DNA from: Candidatus Hydrogenedentota bacterium
GTDB lineage: Bacteria > Hydrogenedentota > Hydrogenedentia > Hydrogenedentales > SLHB01
NCBI GenBank assembly: GCA_019695095.1
Contig: JAIBAQ010000020.1
Location: 1 to 50,235, forward strand
Length of the DNA stretch: 50,235 nt
Direction of reading: 5' to 3'
The notes below the pieces were generated by a model. That model ran no database searches. It saw only the letters and a list, made by a program, of their open reading frames with translations, and was not told the origin of the DNA. Position numbers and translations under genes: made by a program. This document shows, in pieces, positions 35,690 to 44,573 of the stretch. The number at the start of each line of letters is the position of its first letter. The stretch's first letter is position 1.

Positions 35690-36499
35690 CTATTCCGCGA
35701 CGACGTGCAACACCATCGGCTTTCCGTTTCGGAGCACGCGCGCCTCGAACTGTTTTTGACCCTGCAGTCGGTCTGCAAGTTCGAATATCGACGCTTCGCT
35801 GGTGATGGGAATGCCGTTTACAGACTGAATGACGTCTCCGCTCATTAGCCCCACCTTGCCTGCCAACGGTATTCCGCCAAGATTGTCGGACGTTATACCG
35901 ATGATTCTGCCGTTGGCGTCCTCCACCATTTGCGGCGCTGCCTGAAGCATCAGCGTAACCGGATCCAGCGCCTCCAGCTCGCGTTCCATTTGTTCCGCAT
36001 TGACGACAATTGCACCGTCGTTCGACTTCTTGGATTCGCTTTTCGGCGACGGAGTCGCGACGGGGGCCTCGCTCGCCCCGTCTCCAATTCGAATACGCAA
36101 CACCACGGACTTCCCTTGCCGGGTGAGATCCATCTGCAACGTTTTTCCGGGCTTGAGTTCCTTCGCTGCCTTCACCACTTCGTCGCGCATCTGGATAGGC
36201 GTGCCGTTGACCGACACGAGCACATCGCCTTCCTTCAACTCCGCCCATTTGAGGAACAGGTCATTGCTCGCGTCGCGCAACCGAACGACAACTTGCGGCT
36301 GCTTTCCCGATACCTTCATCGTCACCAAAGACGCTTCCAGTCCATCGGCAAGCGTTTGGGCCTGATCCGCGCGAATGGTCTTCATGACCATTTTGGGGGC
36401 GGGCGCAGGCGCGGCCTCGCCTCCGGACGCCACATTCGCCGCGAGCACGGTCAAGGCGAGTGCGGCAACTCCTACTCGTAACGGCACGATTACGCGCAT
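35690..36499 (-). CDS. Secreted double-PDZ protein
   Basis: The 269-residue protein from ATG 36499 (GGAAGAG upstream) has a signal peptide (VGVAALALTVLAANVASGG). A first PDZ-like unit (about 60-135; WAELKEGDVLVSVNGTPIQM), a charged Ser/Lys linker and a C-terminal PDZ (about 195-269; VGLMSGDVIQSVNGIPITSE) follow. The second is close to the GspC-type PDZ of type II secretion, but no other secretion gene is nearby. No protease triad is present, so it is a binding or scaffold protein of the periplasm. It ends three bases from the convergent CNB gene. Confidence 0.75.
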   Translation of the reverse strand: MRVIVPLRVGVAALALTVLAANVASGGEAAPAPAPKMVMKTIRADQAQTLADGLEASLVTMKVSGKQPQVVVRLRDASNDLFLKWAELKEGDVLVSVNGTPIQMRDEVVKAAKELKPGKTLQMDLTRQGKSVVLRIRIGDGASEAPVATPSPKSESKKSNDGAIVVNAEQMERELEALDPVTLMLQAAPQMVEDANGRIIGITSDNLGGIPLAGKVGLMSGDVIQSVNGIPITSEASIFELADRLQGQKQFEARVLRNGKPMVLHVVAE

Positions 36500-36515
36500 T
36501 GAACTCTTCCGGTTG

Positions 36516-36839
36516 CTATTTAGGAACAAGGGTAGCGTATGCCTTTCCAGGGTGCCACGCGCCAGCCTGAGACGGAACGTAGATCCACCAATTGTCGCCA
36601 ATGGGGTTGTCCACCGAATTCAGGCTCTTGACGCGAATCCACTCCCCGTATACTTCCTGGATCTGCACTTCGCCGATGGTACTCGTGACGGTTGCGCCGA
36701 CGGCAAACAGCGGAGGCAGGGCGGGCGCAGTGTTTGCCTGCGCATACACCGCGGCGGGCTGTGCCAGCCACATGGCGACCGCGCCACCTGCAAAACCCGC
36801 TATCAGACTGAGGGCCACACTTAACGCCATTTTCTTCAT
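36516..36839 (-). CDS. Small exported protein of unknown function
   Basis: The 107-residue protein has a signal sequence or anchor (LSVALSLIAGFAGGAVAMWL) and a small beta-type domain (about 42-107) with VTSTIGEVQIQEVYGEWIRV and NWWIYVPSQAGAWHPGKAY. AGGAAGAG precedes the ATG. It is 16 bases upstream of the PDZ gene and probably in one transcript with it. I do not recognise the domain. Confidence 0.65.
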   Translation of the reverse strand: MKKMALSVALSLIAGFAGGAVAMWLAQPAAVYAQANTAPALPPLFAVGATVTSTIGEVQIQEVYGEWIRVKSLNSVDNPIGDNWWIYVPSQAGAWHPGKAYATLVPK

Positions 36840-36939
36840 GTTTCTCTTCCTACTTGGGTGGACTCGCCGCCAACGCCCCGCGCCGGGCCAACTCCATTGT
36901 AGTGCTCAGGTTACTGGACGACAAAGCGCGTCCGGACAT

Positions 36940-37704
36940 TCACGTACCGGACGGTGTGCTTTCCGGTACATCAGACTGGGGTTCGGGCGCGGGCGTTTCG
37001 CCCCGGAAGCGCTGCAACTCCTTTGAGATAACATCCGCCATGGGCTTGAGAATGCCCTTGACGCTGATTCCTTCTTTCAGGACATTTCGCATGAACAACA
37101 CACAGAGGTCCGCCGTCGAAACAGGCGAATCGCTGCCAAGGTCTGTCATTTCAAAGGGTTCGATGGCCAGTTCGAGGCTTGAAATGGGTAACACGTTCGA
37201 ACTCAGGGCCAGCATGGCCCCATCGCACTTGAGCCTCCTGACGATGTAAGCATGCTTGGCGCTTTTGGGGGCATCCGACGCAAGGGGTTTTCCACGCAGA
37301 CGCGAAGCGTTTTCGTCGAGCTTCCCGAGATTCGTGCCCACGCCCGCCTCATGGCGCAGATTGATTCGGGCGTCCACCACCGAGATCTCTTTGATGGTCG
37401 GCGTTTCGGAAAAGACCGTGGGAAGGTCCAACTGGACGAGGATGCTCGCAAACCGCATCGCCTCGCCCTTCTTGAATTCTTTCGGGTTGTAGATGGTCAG
37501 GCCGCCGATCTCGATGGCTTCCTTGGACCAGACCACGGAGACCTCATCGACGGTGACCTCGGTGTCGTACACGTAACCGAGGCCGCGCTCAATGCCTCGT
37601 TTAAGGCCGGAGTCGAACCGTGTCCCGATGAGGATGACGCCCAACCCGATGAGGATCAGGACCAGGCCAATCGAGGTGACGATGAACTTAAGTAGCGCTT
37701 TCAC
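36940..37704 (-). CDS. AsmA-like envelope protein
   Basis: The 254-residue protein has one N-terminal membrane helix (FIVTSIGLVLILIGLGVILI). A periplasmic domain of AsmA/DUF748 style follows: VYDTEVTVDEVSVVWSKEAI, IGGLTIYNPKEFKKGEAMRF, and TIKEISVVDARINLRHEAG. These proteins belong to the bridge-like lipid-transfer superfamily, but this one is far shorter than full AsmA/TamB, so only the N-terminal module is present. The C-terminus is Pro/Glu-rich. It lies in a minus-strand group of envelope genes. Confidence 0.7.
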   Translation of the reverse strand: MKALLKFIVTSIGLVLILIGLGVILIGTRFDSGLKRGIERGLGYVYDTEVTVDEVSVVWSKEAIEIGGLTIYNPKEFKKGEAMRFASILVQLDLPTVFSETPTIKEISVVDARINLRHEAGVGTNLGKLDENASRLRGKPLASDAPKSAKHAYIVRRLKCDGAMLALSSNVLPISSLELAIEPFEMTDLGSDSPVSTADLCVLFMRNVLKEGISVKGILKPMADVISKELQRFRGETPAPEPQSDVPESTPSGT

Positions 37705-37734
37705 GATCGCTCCGCCCTTGGTTTGCCGGAGCCA

Positions 37735-38463
37735 TTAATCGAAGATGTGAGCCACGCGCCGAATCTCCGAGAACAACTCGTAGTAACTCAAGCGCCCGTA
37801 ATAGATCGCTTCCTCGGGCGTCGGCGCGCGCCACGCGGGCACGCCCGGCGAGATTCCCGGCCACTCGAAGTAGTACTTCGAGCCGATTCCTTCCAACACA
37901 AGCTTGACCGCGATCGAGTCCGCGCCAATCGCCGGCACGCCCTTGAAGAGATCGCTCTTCGGGAAAATAAAGACCGTTGCTCGCCGGAAGACCTTCAGGG
38001 CGCCCGTGGGCTCCTCCTCTACCGGCCCAAAACTGCGGCTCTGTATCGGGGCAATTGTCGTTCCGTCGGGCAATTCCAGGTGAGCGGTAATTCCGCGCAG
38101 GCGGACCGCGTCGTAGGCGACGCTCATGTCCGCGAACTGCGACTCCAGGCGGCATTCGATGACGATGTAGGCATCGGCGATGGCGAGCGCGTCGCTGTCC
38201 AAGCCCGGCTCGGCGTTGGCAGGCGCTTTTGAGGCGGCCTTCTTCACCTCGACGGCATGCGAATCGAGCCAGATGGCCCTCGAACCGCCGCCGAACAGAT
38301 CGGGATAGCGCCCCTCGCCCGCGTGGATGGTGGAGATGCCCCACGCCGGCTCAAACCGATAGCTGGCCTCGATCGGCGGAGGCGGGGCAGGCTTGCTCGG
38401 TGTCTGGCACGACGCCAAAACAACACACGCCACTACTCCCACCCAGACCTTCCTTAGTCTCAT
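37735..38463 (-). CDS. Lipoprotein of unknown function
   Basis: The 242-residue protein has lipobox LASC (Cys19) followed by a proline-rich spacer (SKPAPPPPIEA). The globular part contains SRAIWLDSHAVEVKKAASK, LDSDALAIADAYIVIECRLE, and a C-terminal YFEWPGISPGVPAWRAPTP. I do not recognise the family. It begins in a 4-bp ATGA overlap with the gene before it, so the two are translationally coupled and probably work together in the envelope. Confidence 0.65.
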   Translation of the reverse strand: MRLRKVWVGVVACVVLASCQTPSKPAPPPPIEASYRFEPAWGISTIHAGEGRYPDLFGGGSRAIWLDSHAVEVKKAASKAPANAEPGLDSDALAIADAYIVIECRLESQFADMSVAYDAVRLRGITAHLELPDGTTIAPIQSRSFGPVEEEPTGALKVFRRATVFIFPKSDLFKGVPAIGADSIAVKLVLEGIGSKYYFEWPGISPGVPAWRAPTPEEAIYYGRLSYYELFSEIRRVAHIFD

Positions 38464-39203
38464 GGTTTGTCTCCATCGGGTTGTTCAGTCGGCTCTTGAT
38501 TCGGTTTTTCCGGCTTGCTCTTCTCGGGAGTTTCGTTCAGGCGCACTTTGGGCTCCCGGGGAGTCTGCGGCGCATCCGGGCTCAGCGGAGGTTCCTTGAT
38601 CGAGCTTTCGCCGTTCTTGCCGCCGATACCGTAATTGCGCAGCGTCATCTCGCCGTCCGGGGCGCGCATCCGCACCACACCCGATGGCGTGACCTGGTCG
38701 TTGATCCAGAGGTCTACCTTCTTTTCGCCATCGACGATCTCATAGTGCTCGGCGCGCACCTTCCCGTCCAACGTGTCAATAGAGTCCATGCCCTGCGATT
38801 TACGCTTGGGAGACTTTTCGGGAGCTGCCTTCTGTGATTCGGTATCGAGCGCCAACTCGCGCGCGGGGTCGGGGGCCAGCTTCTCGATGACGCGGTGTAT
38901 GTTCGCGGGGTCACTTGTGGGGCCGGTGAGCAACATCTTGTAGATGATCTTGTAGCCGACTTCCGGCACGATCTCGAACTCTACCCAGTAGCCGTCCTTA
39001 TTGCCCACCTCTTCTTCGCCCACGATGGCCTGCCGCACCACGTATCGCTGGCCTCCTCGCGAATCGATCAGGTCATACCAGGCCCACTGGCCCACCTTGG
39101 GGTTCACCAGCTTGCCGCTGAGAAAGTCGCCCACGACACCCTGGGCGTGCGCCGCAACGCACGCCGCCGACATGCAAACTATCGCTATAACCAGTCGCTT
39201 CAT
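38460..39203 (-). CDS. Secreted protein of unknown function, first of the envelope group
   Basis: The 247-residue protein from ATG 39203 has a signal peptide (KRLVIAIVCMSAACVAAHAQ). The mature part reads as a beta-rich domain (VGQWAWYDLIDSRGGQRYVV, GYWVEFEIVPEVGYKIIYKM), resembling the outer-membrane-lipoprotein-sorting or LolA-like style of 'measured' lipoproteins, but I would not name it. A highly charged Pro/Lys/Glu tail ends it. A longer start at 39266 adds a stretch without signal character. Five minus-strand envelope genes follow one another from here to 35690. Confidence 0.65.
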   Translation of the reverse strand: MKRLVIAIVCMSAACVAAHAQGVVGDFLSGKLVNPKVGQWAWYDLIDSRGGQRYVVRQAIVGEEEVGNKDGYWVEFEIVPEVGYKIIYKMLLTGPTSDPANIHRVIEKLAPDPARELALDTESQKAAPEKSPKRKSQGMDSIDTLDGKVRAEHYEIVDGEKKVDLWINDQVTPSGVVRMRAPDGEMTLRNYGIGGKNGESSIKEPPLSPDAPQTPREPKVRLNETPEKSKPEKPNQEPTEQPDGDKP

Positions 39204-39273
39204 GTGCCCGCCTCGTATACACAGCTTCTTTGTAGGATGTATCGTATCATAGTCGGGATTTCGCACGAATACA

Positions 39274-39289
39274 CCTGGACTTCTCGCTC
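39274..39289 (+). repeat. 16-bp direct repeat, left copy
   Basis: CCTGGACTTCTCGCTC occurs here and again at 39470-39485, with the REPIN-like palindrome between them. Flanking bases differ, so the repeat ends sharply. Confidence 0.85.
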
Positions 39290-39345
39290 AGTGAATTCGA
39301 ACGTGAAAAGCCTTAGATGTCGATGACTTGGAGATTCTCCTTTTT

Positions 39346-39436
39346 CGTCTCCCCCGCGGAAGCGGGGGTCCATCTTCGTGCTTTGGATATCTGTACAAAG
39401 CGAAGATAGATTCCCGCTTGCGCGGGAATGACGGGA
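39346..39436. repeat. REPIN-like nested palindrome
   Basis: Two short hairpins in inverted orientation flank a longer inverted repeat. Hairpin 1 is CCCCCGC/GCGGGGG (39351-39357 with 39362-39368) and hairpin 2 is TTCCCGC/GCGGGAA (39411-39417 with 39422-39428). Between them ATCTTCG-CTTTG pairs with CAAAG-CGAAGAT around a 10-base centre. The right half reads as an imperfect reverse complement of the left. This is the design of REP doublets (REPINs), and the CCCGCnnnnGCGGGAATGACGG end is common in dispersed bacterial palindromes. No RAYT transposase gene is in the window. Confidence 0.8.
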
Positions 39437-39469
39437 AGGGGTGTTCTTGCTCAGCTTCTGATGCGATTG

Positions 39470-39485
39470 CCTGGACTTCTCGCTC
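39470..39485 (+). repeat. 16-bp direct repeat, right copy
   Basis: Exact copy of 39274-39289, 196 bases downstream. It lies about 75 bases before the GT9 start codon. Confidence 0.85.
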
Positions 39486-39559
39486 CTTGTGAGTTTGTGG
39501 ACGATTTCGGCGTATTCTTCCAGAGATGACTGGCGGCAGGGGTGAAACAAACGCGAGCC

Positions 39560-40483
39560 ATGAAAGCCCTAACTTCATTTGAAGAGCGGTACGGTCCGCT
39601 GACACGGCGGCTGAACCGTTTGCGCCGGGCCTGGCGGTGGCGCGCGAAGTGCGCTTCCCGCAAGCCGGCGCGCATCCTCGTGGAGACCCGGTGGCGGCTC
39701 GGCGACGAAATCATGGCGCTTCCAATCTACGAGGCGCTTAAGACCGCGTTTCCCTTCGCGCGGGTCGACGCGTGGTGCAACTACCCCGATCTGCTGCTGG
39801 ATTCGCCGTATGTGGACACGGTCTACGAAGGCACCGCGATTCCCGACGATGACGGCGTGGATCGGTACATCTTGATGCGAGGCGCGCCACGGGATCGGTA
39901 TCGGCGGGAACACTACGCCGCGTTGGCGGGCGTGCCTACGCCCGAATGTGCCCCGAGGTTGTACTACCGCGATTGGACGTCCCCGATGGTCCGTCCACAC
40001 GAAAAGACGATTGCCGTGAGTACGGGGGCATCCTGGCCTACGAAGCGCTGGCCTATCGATCTCTGGAGAGAGTTGTGCCAAGCGCTGGAAGAGGAAGGCT
40101 ACCGCCTCATTCAGCTCGGCAAGGACGACGAAATCGTCGGACTACAGGAGTCGTTTCTGGGGAAGACCGGTATTCGCGATGCCGCATGCCTGCTGCATGC
40201 CGCGCGCCTGTTCATCTGCTGCGATTCGGGCCTGATGCACCTTGCCCAGGCCGCCGGAACGCCGGCCATCGCCTTGTTCGGCCCCACGGACCCCGCGATA
40301 CTGCTACGCCCCAACGAAGGCGTCACGGCCATCACAAACGCGCGGCCATGCTTTGGGTGTTGGAACATCTCCCAGGACATGCAAAAAGAGGGCGTGTGCC
40401 CGATTCACGAACCGCAATGCCTCGGGACCATTACACCGGCCCGGGTGTTGCAGGTTGTACACGAGGTTCTTGCGCGTGAGTAG
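39560..40483 (+). CDS. Family 9 glycosyltransferase (heptosyltransferase-like)
   Basis: GT9 enzymes add heptose or related sugars to lipopolysaccharide core in the cytoplasm. The roughly 307-residue protein has the N-terminal KPARILVETRWRLGDEIMAL and PFARVDAWCNYPDLLLDSPY. The C-terminal nucleotide-sugar site contains IAVSTGASWPTKRWPIDLWR, LLHAARLFICCDSGLMHLAQ and AAGTPAIALFGPTDP, the family hallmark. Both halves of the GT-B fold are present. A GTG at 39542 would add six residues; the ribosome site is poor for either. Its stop overlaps the next gene by eight bases. Confidence 0.9.
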   Translation: MKALTSFEERYGPLTRRLNRLRRAWRWRAKCASRKPARILVETRWRLGDEIMALPIYEALKTAFPFARVDAWCNYPDLLLDSPYVDTVYEGTAIPDDDGVDRYILMRGAPRDRYRREHYAALAGVPTPECAPRLYYRDWTSPMVRPHEKTIAVSTGASWPTKRWPIDLWRELCQALEEEGYRLIQLGKDDEIVGLQESFLGKTGIRDAACLLHAARLFICCDSGLMHLAQAAGTPAIALFGPTDPAILLRPNEGVTAITNARPCFGCWNISQDMQKEGVCPIHEPQCLGTITPARVLQVVHEVLARE

Positions 40484-41528
40484 CGCATCGAAAAGAATAC
40501 GCGTGCTTTTTCTCACGCTGTATCCCGACTTGGCGGCCAGCCCCAGGTACCGCGTTGCCCAGTTCTTGCCGCATCTGCGCAAGCACGGTATGGAGTGCGC
40601 CGTCGCTTCCGCCGTTACCGAGGACGAATACTCCTGCAAAGGACGGCCACTCTGGTACCACGTGGCCGAATTGCGGCATCGAGTCGCGCAGATGCTTGAA
40701 GCCAGTCACTACGATGTGGTTTTCCTGCAGAAAGCCATTACGACTGCCTACGTGCGCGGCAATCACACGATTCTTCGCCGCCGCGCGCGGCGATTGGTTT
40801 ATGATATAGACGACGCGGTGCATCTATCTCCGCCGAGTTCGTTGCGTGGCGCGCGACGGATTGTTGAAGACCGAGCGCAGGTGCGGAAGCTCATGGCCAT
40901 GTCCGACCTTGTCCTGGCAGGAAACGCGTGGCTTCGTCAGGAGGCCGAGAATGCAGGGGGGAACGCTGTGTTTTTCCCCACCGTCGTCGATACGGATCGC
41001 TTTGTGCCCTCGCAAACTGGTTCGCCCGCGTTTCGAGTCGGTTGGATCGGGAATCCCAGCACCACACCTCATCTGGCGGCGGCCGCGGATGCATTGGAAT
41101 CGATGAACGACACCGAAGTGATTGCCATAGGAGCCGACCCGCATTCGGTTGCGTTGACGCGGGCGACCGTGGTCCCCTGGTCCTACGAAACGGAGGTAGC
41201 TTCTATACAGAGCCTCTCTGTTGGAATCATGCCTTTGCCGAAGGACGAGTGGACCCGGGGAAAGTGCGCGCTCAAGGCGCTGCAATACATGGCGTGCGCA
41301 ATACCGTGCGTGGCGACGCCTTACGGCGCTGTGACCGATATCATCCAGCACGGTGAAAACGGACTGTTCGCCGACTCAACGCAGGAATGGCGGGATGCTT
41401 TCGAACGACTGCGCGACCCGCGCGAGCGCGCTCGCATCGGCGATGCCGGAAGACAAACCGTGATTGAGCGCTTCAGTCTCGCGAGCGCCGCGCCGCGGCT
41501 CGTCGCGTTGTTGGAGGGCGTAGCATGA
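40476..41528 (+). CDS. Family 4 glycosyltransferase (first copy)
   Basis: The 350-residue GT-B protein starts at the GTG at 40476, inside the end of the GT9 gene; an earlier open frame is antisense-like and discarded. It opens RIRVLFLTLYPDLAASPRYR. The acceptor domain contains YDVVFLQKAITTAYVRGNHT and RRLVYDIDDAVHL. The donor domain has VGWIGNPSTTPHLAAAADAL and the EX7E-like region SVGIMPLPKDEWTRGKCALK with GKCALKALQYMACAIPCVAT. It resembles retaining glycosyltransferases of surface-polysaccharide clusters. Donor and acceptor are unknown. Confidence 0.88.
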   Translation: MSSASKRIRVLFLTLYPDLAASPRYRVAQFLPHLRKHGMECAVASAVTEDEYSCKGRPLWYHVAELRHRVAQMLEASHYDVVFLQKAITTAYVRGNHTILRRRARRLVYDIDDAVHLSPPSSLRGARRIVEDRAQVRKLMAMSDLVLAGNAWLRQEAENAGGNAVFFPTVVDTDRFVPSQTGSPAFRVGWIGNPSTTPHLAAAADALESMNDTEVIAIGADPHSVALTRATVVPWSYETEVASIQSLSVGIMPLPKDEWTRGKCALKALQYMACAIPCVATPYGAVTDIIQHGENGLFADSTQEWRDAFERLRDPRERARIGDAGRQTVIERFSLASAAPRLVALLEGVA

Positions 41529-42670
41529 GCGATCCCCAGATACGCGCGACGAAACGGGTCTGCTACGTGATCCCTTCCCTTGAACCCGGAGGCACGGAGC
41601 GGCAATTGATCTATCTCCTGCGGGGCTTGGCGCGCGACCACGAATTGACGGTCATCTGCACGCGCGGCCCCGGAGCCTTCATCGGCGAAGCGCGCCGTTT
41701 AGGCGCGTATGTATATTCTCTTGAAGGTTGGGGGGGCTGGGATTTCTCTCTGGGAAGAAGACTGCGGCACATTTTTCGCGCCCATCGGCCCGACATCGTG
41801 CACACGTTCCTTTTTGGTTTTGAGTTGGCGGCAAACCGCGCTGCGCGCGAAACCGGCGTCCCCGTGATTGTGTCGAGCCGTCGCGAGTTGGCGGACTGGA
41901 AGAAGAAGCGGCACTTGCGCATTCAGAAACGCGCGAACGAGTTGACGGACTGCATGATTGCGAATAGCCGGGCCGTTGCCGAATTCGCCGCCAAACAAGA
42001 AGACGAAGACGTGAGCCGATATCGCGTAATCTACAACGGAGTTGATGCGGATGCGTTCCGGAGCACCGTTGAGCAGGAAACGATTCGCGCGTGTTTCTCC
42101 ATACCGCGGGACAAGAACGTCGTCGGCATGGTCGCCAACTTCAGCCCGGTGAAGGACCACGATCTGTTTCTTGAAATGGCGGCTGTCCTGATGCGCCGGC
42201 GAGAAGACATCCATTTCTTGCTGGTCGGATCGGGTCCAAGGCAGAAGGAAATTCTCGAGAGTGTATCGCAGCGCAATTGGGAGGACCGCTTCACGCACGT
42301 GACCACGGTCGATGAAATGGCCGACCTCTACCGGGCGATGACCGTGAGTGTTTTGTGTTCGAAGATTGAAGGATTCCCCAACGCGCTCATGGAAGCCATG
42401 GCGGCGGAACGGCCCGTCGTGGCGCCTGCCGTCGGCGGCATTCCGGAACTGATTAAAGACGGCGTCACCGGCAAACTGGTCTCCGAGCGAACGCCCGTGG
42501 CGTTTGCGGACGCGGTCGAAGCCTGTCTGGAACGCCCAAACGAGTGCGCGCGCATTGTGCAGCACGCGGCCAAGTACGTGCGCGAAGAATTCTCCGTCGA
42601 TCGCATGGTGGACGCGCATCGCGCGCTCTACACGCATCTGCTTGCCAACGCCACCCGGGAAGGAGGCTGA
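41525..42670 (+). CDS. Family 4 glycosyltransferase (second copy)
   Basis: The 381-residue protein starts in an ATGA overlap with the preceding glycosyltransferase. The N-terminal glycine-rich loop is CYVIPSLEPGGTERQLIYLL. The donor domain reads VVGMVANFSPVKDHDLFLEM and LLVGSGPRQKEILESVSQRN, and the EX7E catalytic region is VSVLCSKIEGFPNALMEAMA with ERPVVAPAVGGIPELIKDG. This is the classical GT4 (Glycos_transf_1) layout. It sits in a four-gene glycan run: GT9, GT4, GT4, asparagine synthase. Confidence 0.93.
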   Translation: MSDPQIRATKRVCYVIPSLEPGGTERQLIYLLRGLARDHELTVICTRGPGAFIGEARRLGAYVYSLEGWGGWDFSLGRRLRHIFRAHRPDIVHTFLFGFELAANRAARETGVPVIVSSRRELADWKKKRHLRIQKRANELTDCMIANSRAVAEFAAKQEDEDVSRYRVIYNGVDADAFRSTVEQETIRACFSIPRDKNVVGMVANFSPVKDHDLFLEMAAVLMRRREDIHFLLVGSGPRQKEILESVSQRNWEDRFTHVTTVDEMADLYRAMTVSVLCSKIEGFPNALMEAMAAERPVVAPAVGGIPELIKDGVTGKLVSERTPVAFADAVEACLERPNECARIVQHAAKYVREEFSVDRMVDAHRALYTHLLANATREGG

Positions 42671-42673
42671 CGC

Positions 42674-44566
42674 ATGTGCGGAATCTGCGGTATGGCGTAC
42701 AGCGATCGATCCAGGGCTCCGGAAGTGGCGAGGGTAGCGGCCATGAACGCGGCCTTGAGCCATCGCGGCCCCGATGACTCGGGCTTGTGGGCCGACGATA
42801 GCGTCGCGCTGGCCATGCGCAGGCTCGGCATCATCGACTTGGCGCGAGGCCGCCAGCCTTTCCTGAGCGATAACGGCCAATTGGCGCTGGTCTATAACGG
42901 AGAAGTCTACAACTTCCGCGAATTGCGCCGGGAATTAGAGGAGCGTGGTCACACGTTCCGCACTCTATGCGACACCGAAGTCGTGTTGCACGCCTACGAG
43001 GAATTCGGCGACGACGCGTTGAATCGTCTGAACGGCATGTTTGCGTTTGCCTTGTATGACAGGACCAGGCAGCGTCTGCTTGTTGCACGAGATCATATCG
43101 GGATCAAACCGCTTTTCTACTCGTATCGCAACGGACGTCTGCTGTTTGCATCCGAGTTGGATGCCTTGCTGCAATCCGGGCTTATCGACGGGACCATGAA
43201 TCCCGCAGCTTTGGACGCCTACTTCACCTACCTGTACATCCCCGCGCCCGACACCATTCTGCGCGACGTACAGCAACTGCCTCCCGGGCATAAGCTCGTG
43301 CTGGAGCGCGGCAACATACGCGTCGAATCCTATTGGGAACCGGAACTGGACCTCGACCCTACGTGGTCCCTCGAATCCTCCGCCGAACGGTACACGGAAT
43401 TGCTCCTCGAGTGTGTGCGCAACCAGTGCGTGAGCGATGTGCCCCTGGGCGCGTTTCTGAGCGGCGGCGTGGATTCGTCGGCGGTTGTGGCGGCGATGTG
43501 CGCCACCGGCGGCGCGCGCGTACAGACGTTCTCGATTGGGTTCGACGACGCCCATGCCAACGAATTGCGGTTTGCGCGCCTTGTTGCGGAACATTTCGGC
43601 ACCGATCATGTCGAAGAGATCATGAAGCCCGATGCGGTGGAAATCGCCGCGACCCTCATCCGACATTTTGGACAGCCCTTCGCCGACTCGTCCGCCGTGC
43701 CCACGTGGCTGGTGTCGCGTCTCGCGCGGCGTCACGTAACCGTTGCGTTGTCGGGTGACGGCGGAGACGAACTGTTCGCGGGCTACACGTGGCTGCACAT
43801 GGCGCGCAATGTGCATCGATACCGGCAAGTCCCCGCACCCGTGCGAAGAACCGTCGACGCGGCCCTCGGCTTCGTTCCGAGTTCGCCCATGGCAATGAAG
43901 GTTCGCCGGTTCAGCCGCGATTCGTTCTTGGCGCCGCTTGAAGCGTACCGCCGCAGGCAAACGTGTTTCGACGCAACCCAACGCGCCCGCTTGTTCCAGC
44001 CAGATGTGGCGGACCGTGTCGCCGCGTGCGGCGTTGACCGCTTTCGGGAGCACGCCGACCGCGCATCGAGTCTCGACTACGACAACTGGATGCTGCGGCA
44101 GGATTTTGTGATGTACCTGCCCGACGACATCCTGACCAAGGTGGATCGCATGAGCATGGCGGTGTCGCTGGAGGCGCGCGTTCCCTTGCTCGACCTGCGG
44201 ATGGTCGCGTTCGCGAACAGCTTGCCCTTGCCCCTGAAACTCGACGGCGGTATATCGAAGCGCGTCGCGAAGAAAGCCCTCAGCAACTTTCTTCCGGCCG
44301 ACGTCTTGAAGCAGCGCAAGCGTGGATTTGCGGTTCCGATTCAACGTTGGTTCCGCGAAGAACTGCGCTCCCACTTCCAGGATTGCGCGCTGTCATCCGA
44401 GTCGCGATTGCGCGGCTACCTCGCGCCGGATGCGGTGAAAGGACTCTTCGACGCGCATGTGGCGCGCCAGGATGACCTTGGTCATCATCTGTGGGCGGTG
44501 CTCATGTTCGAGCATTGGTTACGGTACGCGGAGTCTATTCCGGGTTTCTCGCCCGCGTTGCCGTGA
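42674..44566 (+). CDS. asnB: Asparagine synthetase (glutamine-hydrolysing)
   Basis: AsnB makes asparagine, or in glycan clusters amidates an aspartyl or uronic-acid group, using glutamine nitrogen. The 630-residue protein has the N-terminal class II amidotransferase domain with nucleophile Cys2 (MCGICGMAYSD), ALSHRGPDDSGLW and LVYNGEVYNFRELRREL. Its synthetase domain has the PP-loop SGGVDSS (263-269), LSGDGGDELFAGY and DILTKVDRMSMAVSLEARVP. GGAGG lies seven bases before the ATG, three bases after the GT4 stop. Placement with glycosyltransferases suggests it modifies a surface glycan; that is inference. Confidence 0.95.
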   Translation: MCGICGMAYSDRSRAPEVARVAAMNAALSHRGPDDSGLWADDSVALAMRRLGIIDLARGRQPFLSDNGQLALVYNGEVYNFRELRRELEERGHTFRTLCDTEVVLHAYEEFGDDALNRLNGMFAFALYDRTRQRLLVARDHIGIKPLFYSYRNGRLLFASELDALLQSGLIDGTMNPAALDAYFTYLYIPAPDTILRDVQQLPPGHKLVLERGNIRVESYWEPELDLDPTWSLESSAERYTELLLECVRNQCVSDVPLGAFLSGGVDSSAVVAAMCATGGARVQTFSIGFDDAHANELRFARLVAEHFGTDHVEEIMKPDAVEIAATLIRHFGQPFADSSAVPTWLVSRLARRHVTVALSGDGGDELFAGYTWLHMARNVHRYRQVPAPVRRTVDAALGFVPSSPMAMKVRRFSRDSFLAPLEAYRRRQTCFDATQRARLFQPDVADRVAACGVDRFREHADRASSLDYDNWMLRQDFVMYLPDDILTKVDRMSMAVSLEARVPLLDLRMVAFANSLPLPLKLDGGISKRVAKKALSNFLPADVLKQRKRGFAVPIQRWFREELRSHFQDCALSSESRLRGYLAPDAVKGLFDAHVARQDDLGHHLWAVLMFEHWLRYAESIPGFSPALP

Positions 44567-44573
44567 GGCGGTT

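Noticed and set aside
35690-36499. DegP/HtrA protease
   Set aside because: Two PDZ units but no trypsin-like domain or catalytic triad.
36940-37704. Full AsmA/TamB lipid-transfer protein
   Set aside because: Only the N-terminal module is present; the length is far below the family norm.
41699-42880. 393-codon minus-strand open frame
   Set aside because: Antisense to the second GT4 and the start of asnB; low-complexity Arg/His-rich translation.
42965-44374. 469-codon minus-strand open frame
   Set aside because: Antisense to asnB, whose motifs run through the whole region; no family-like features.
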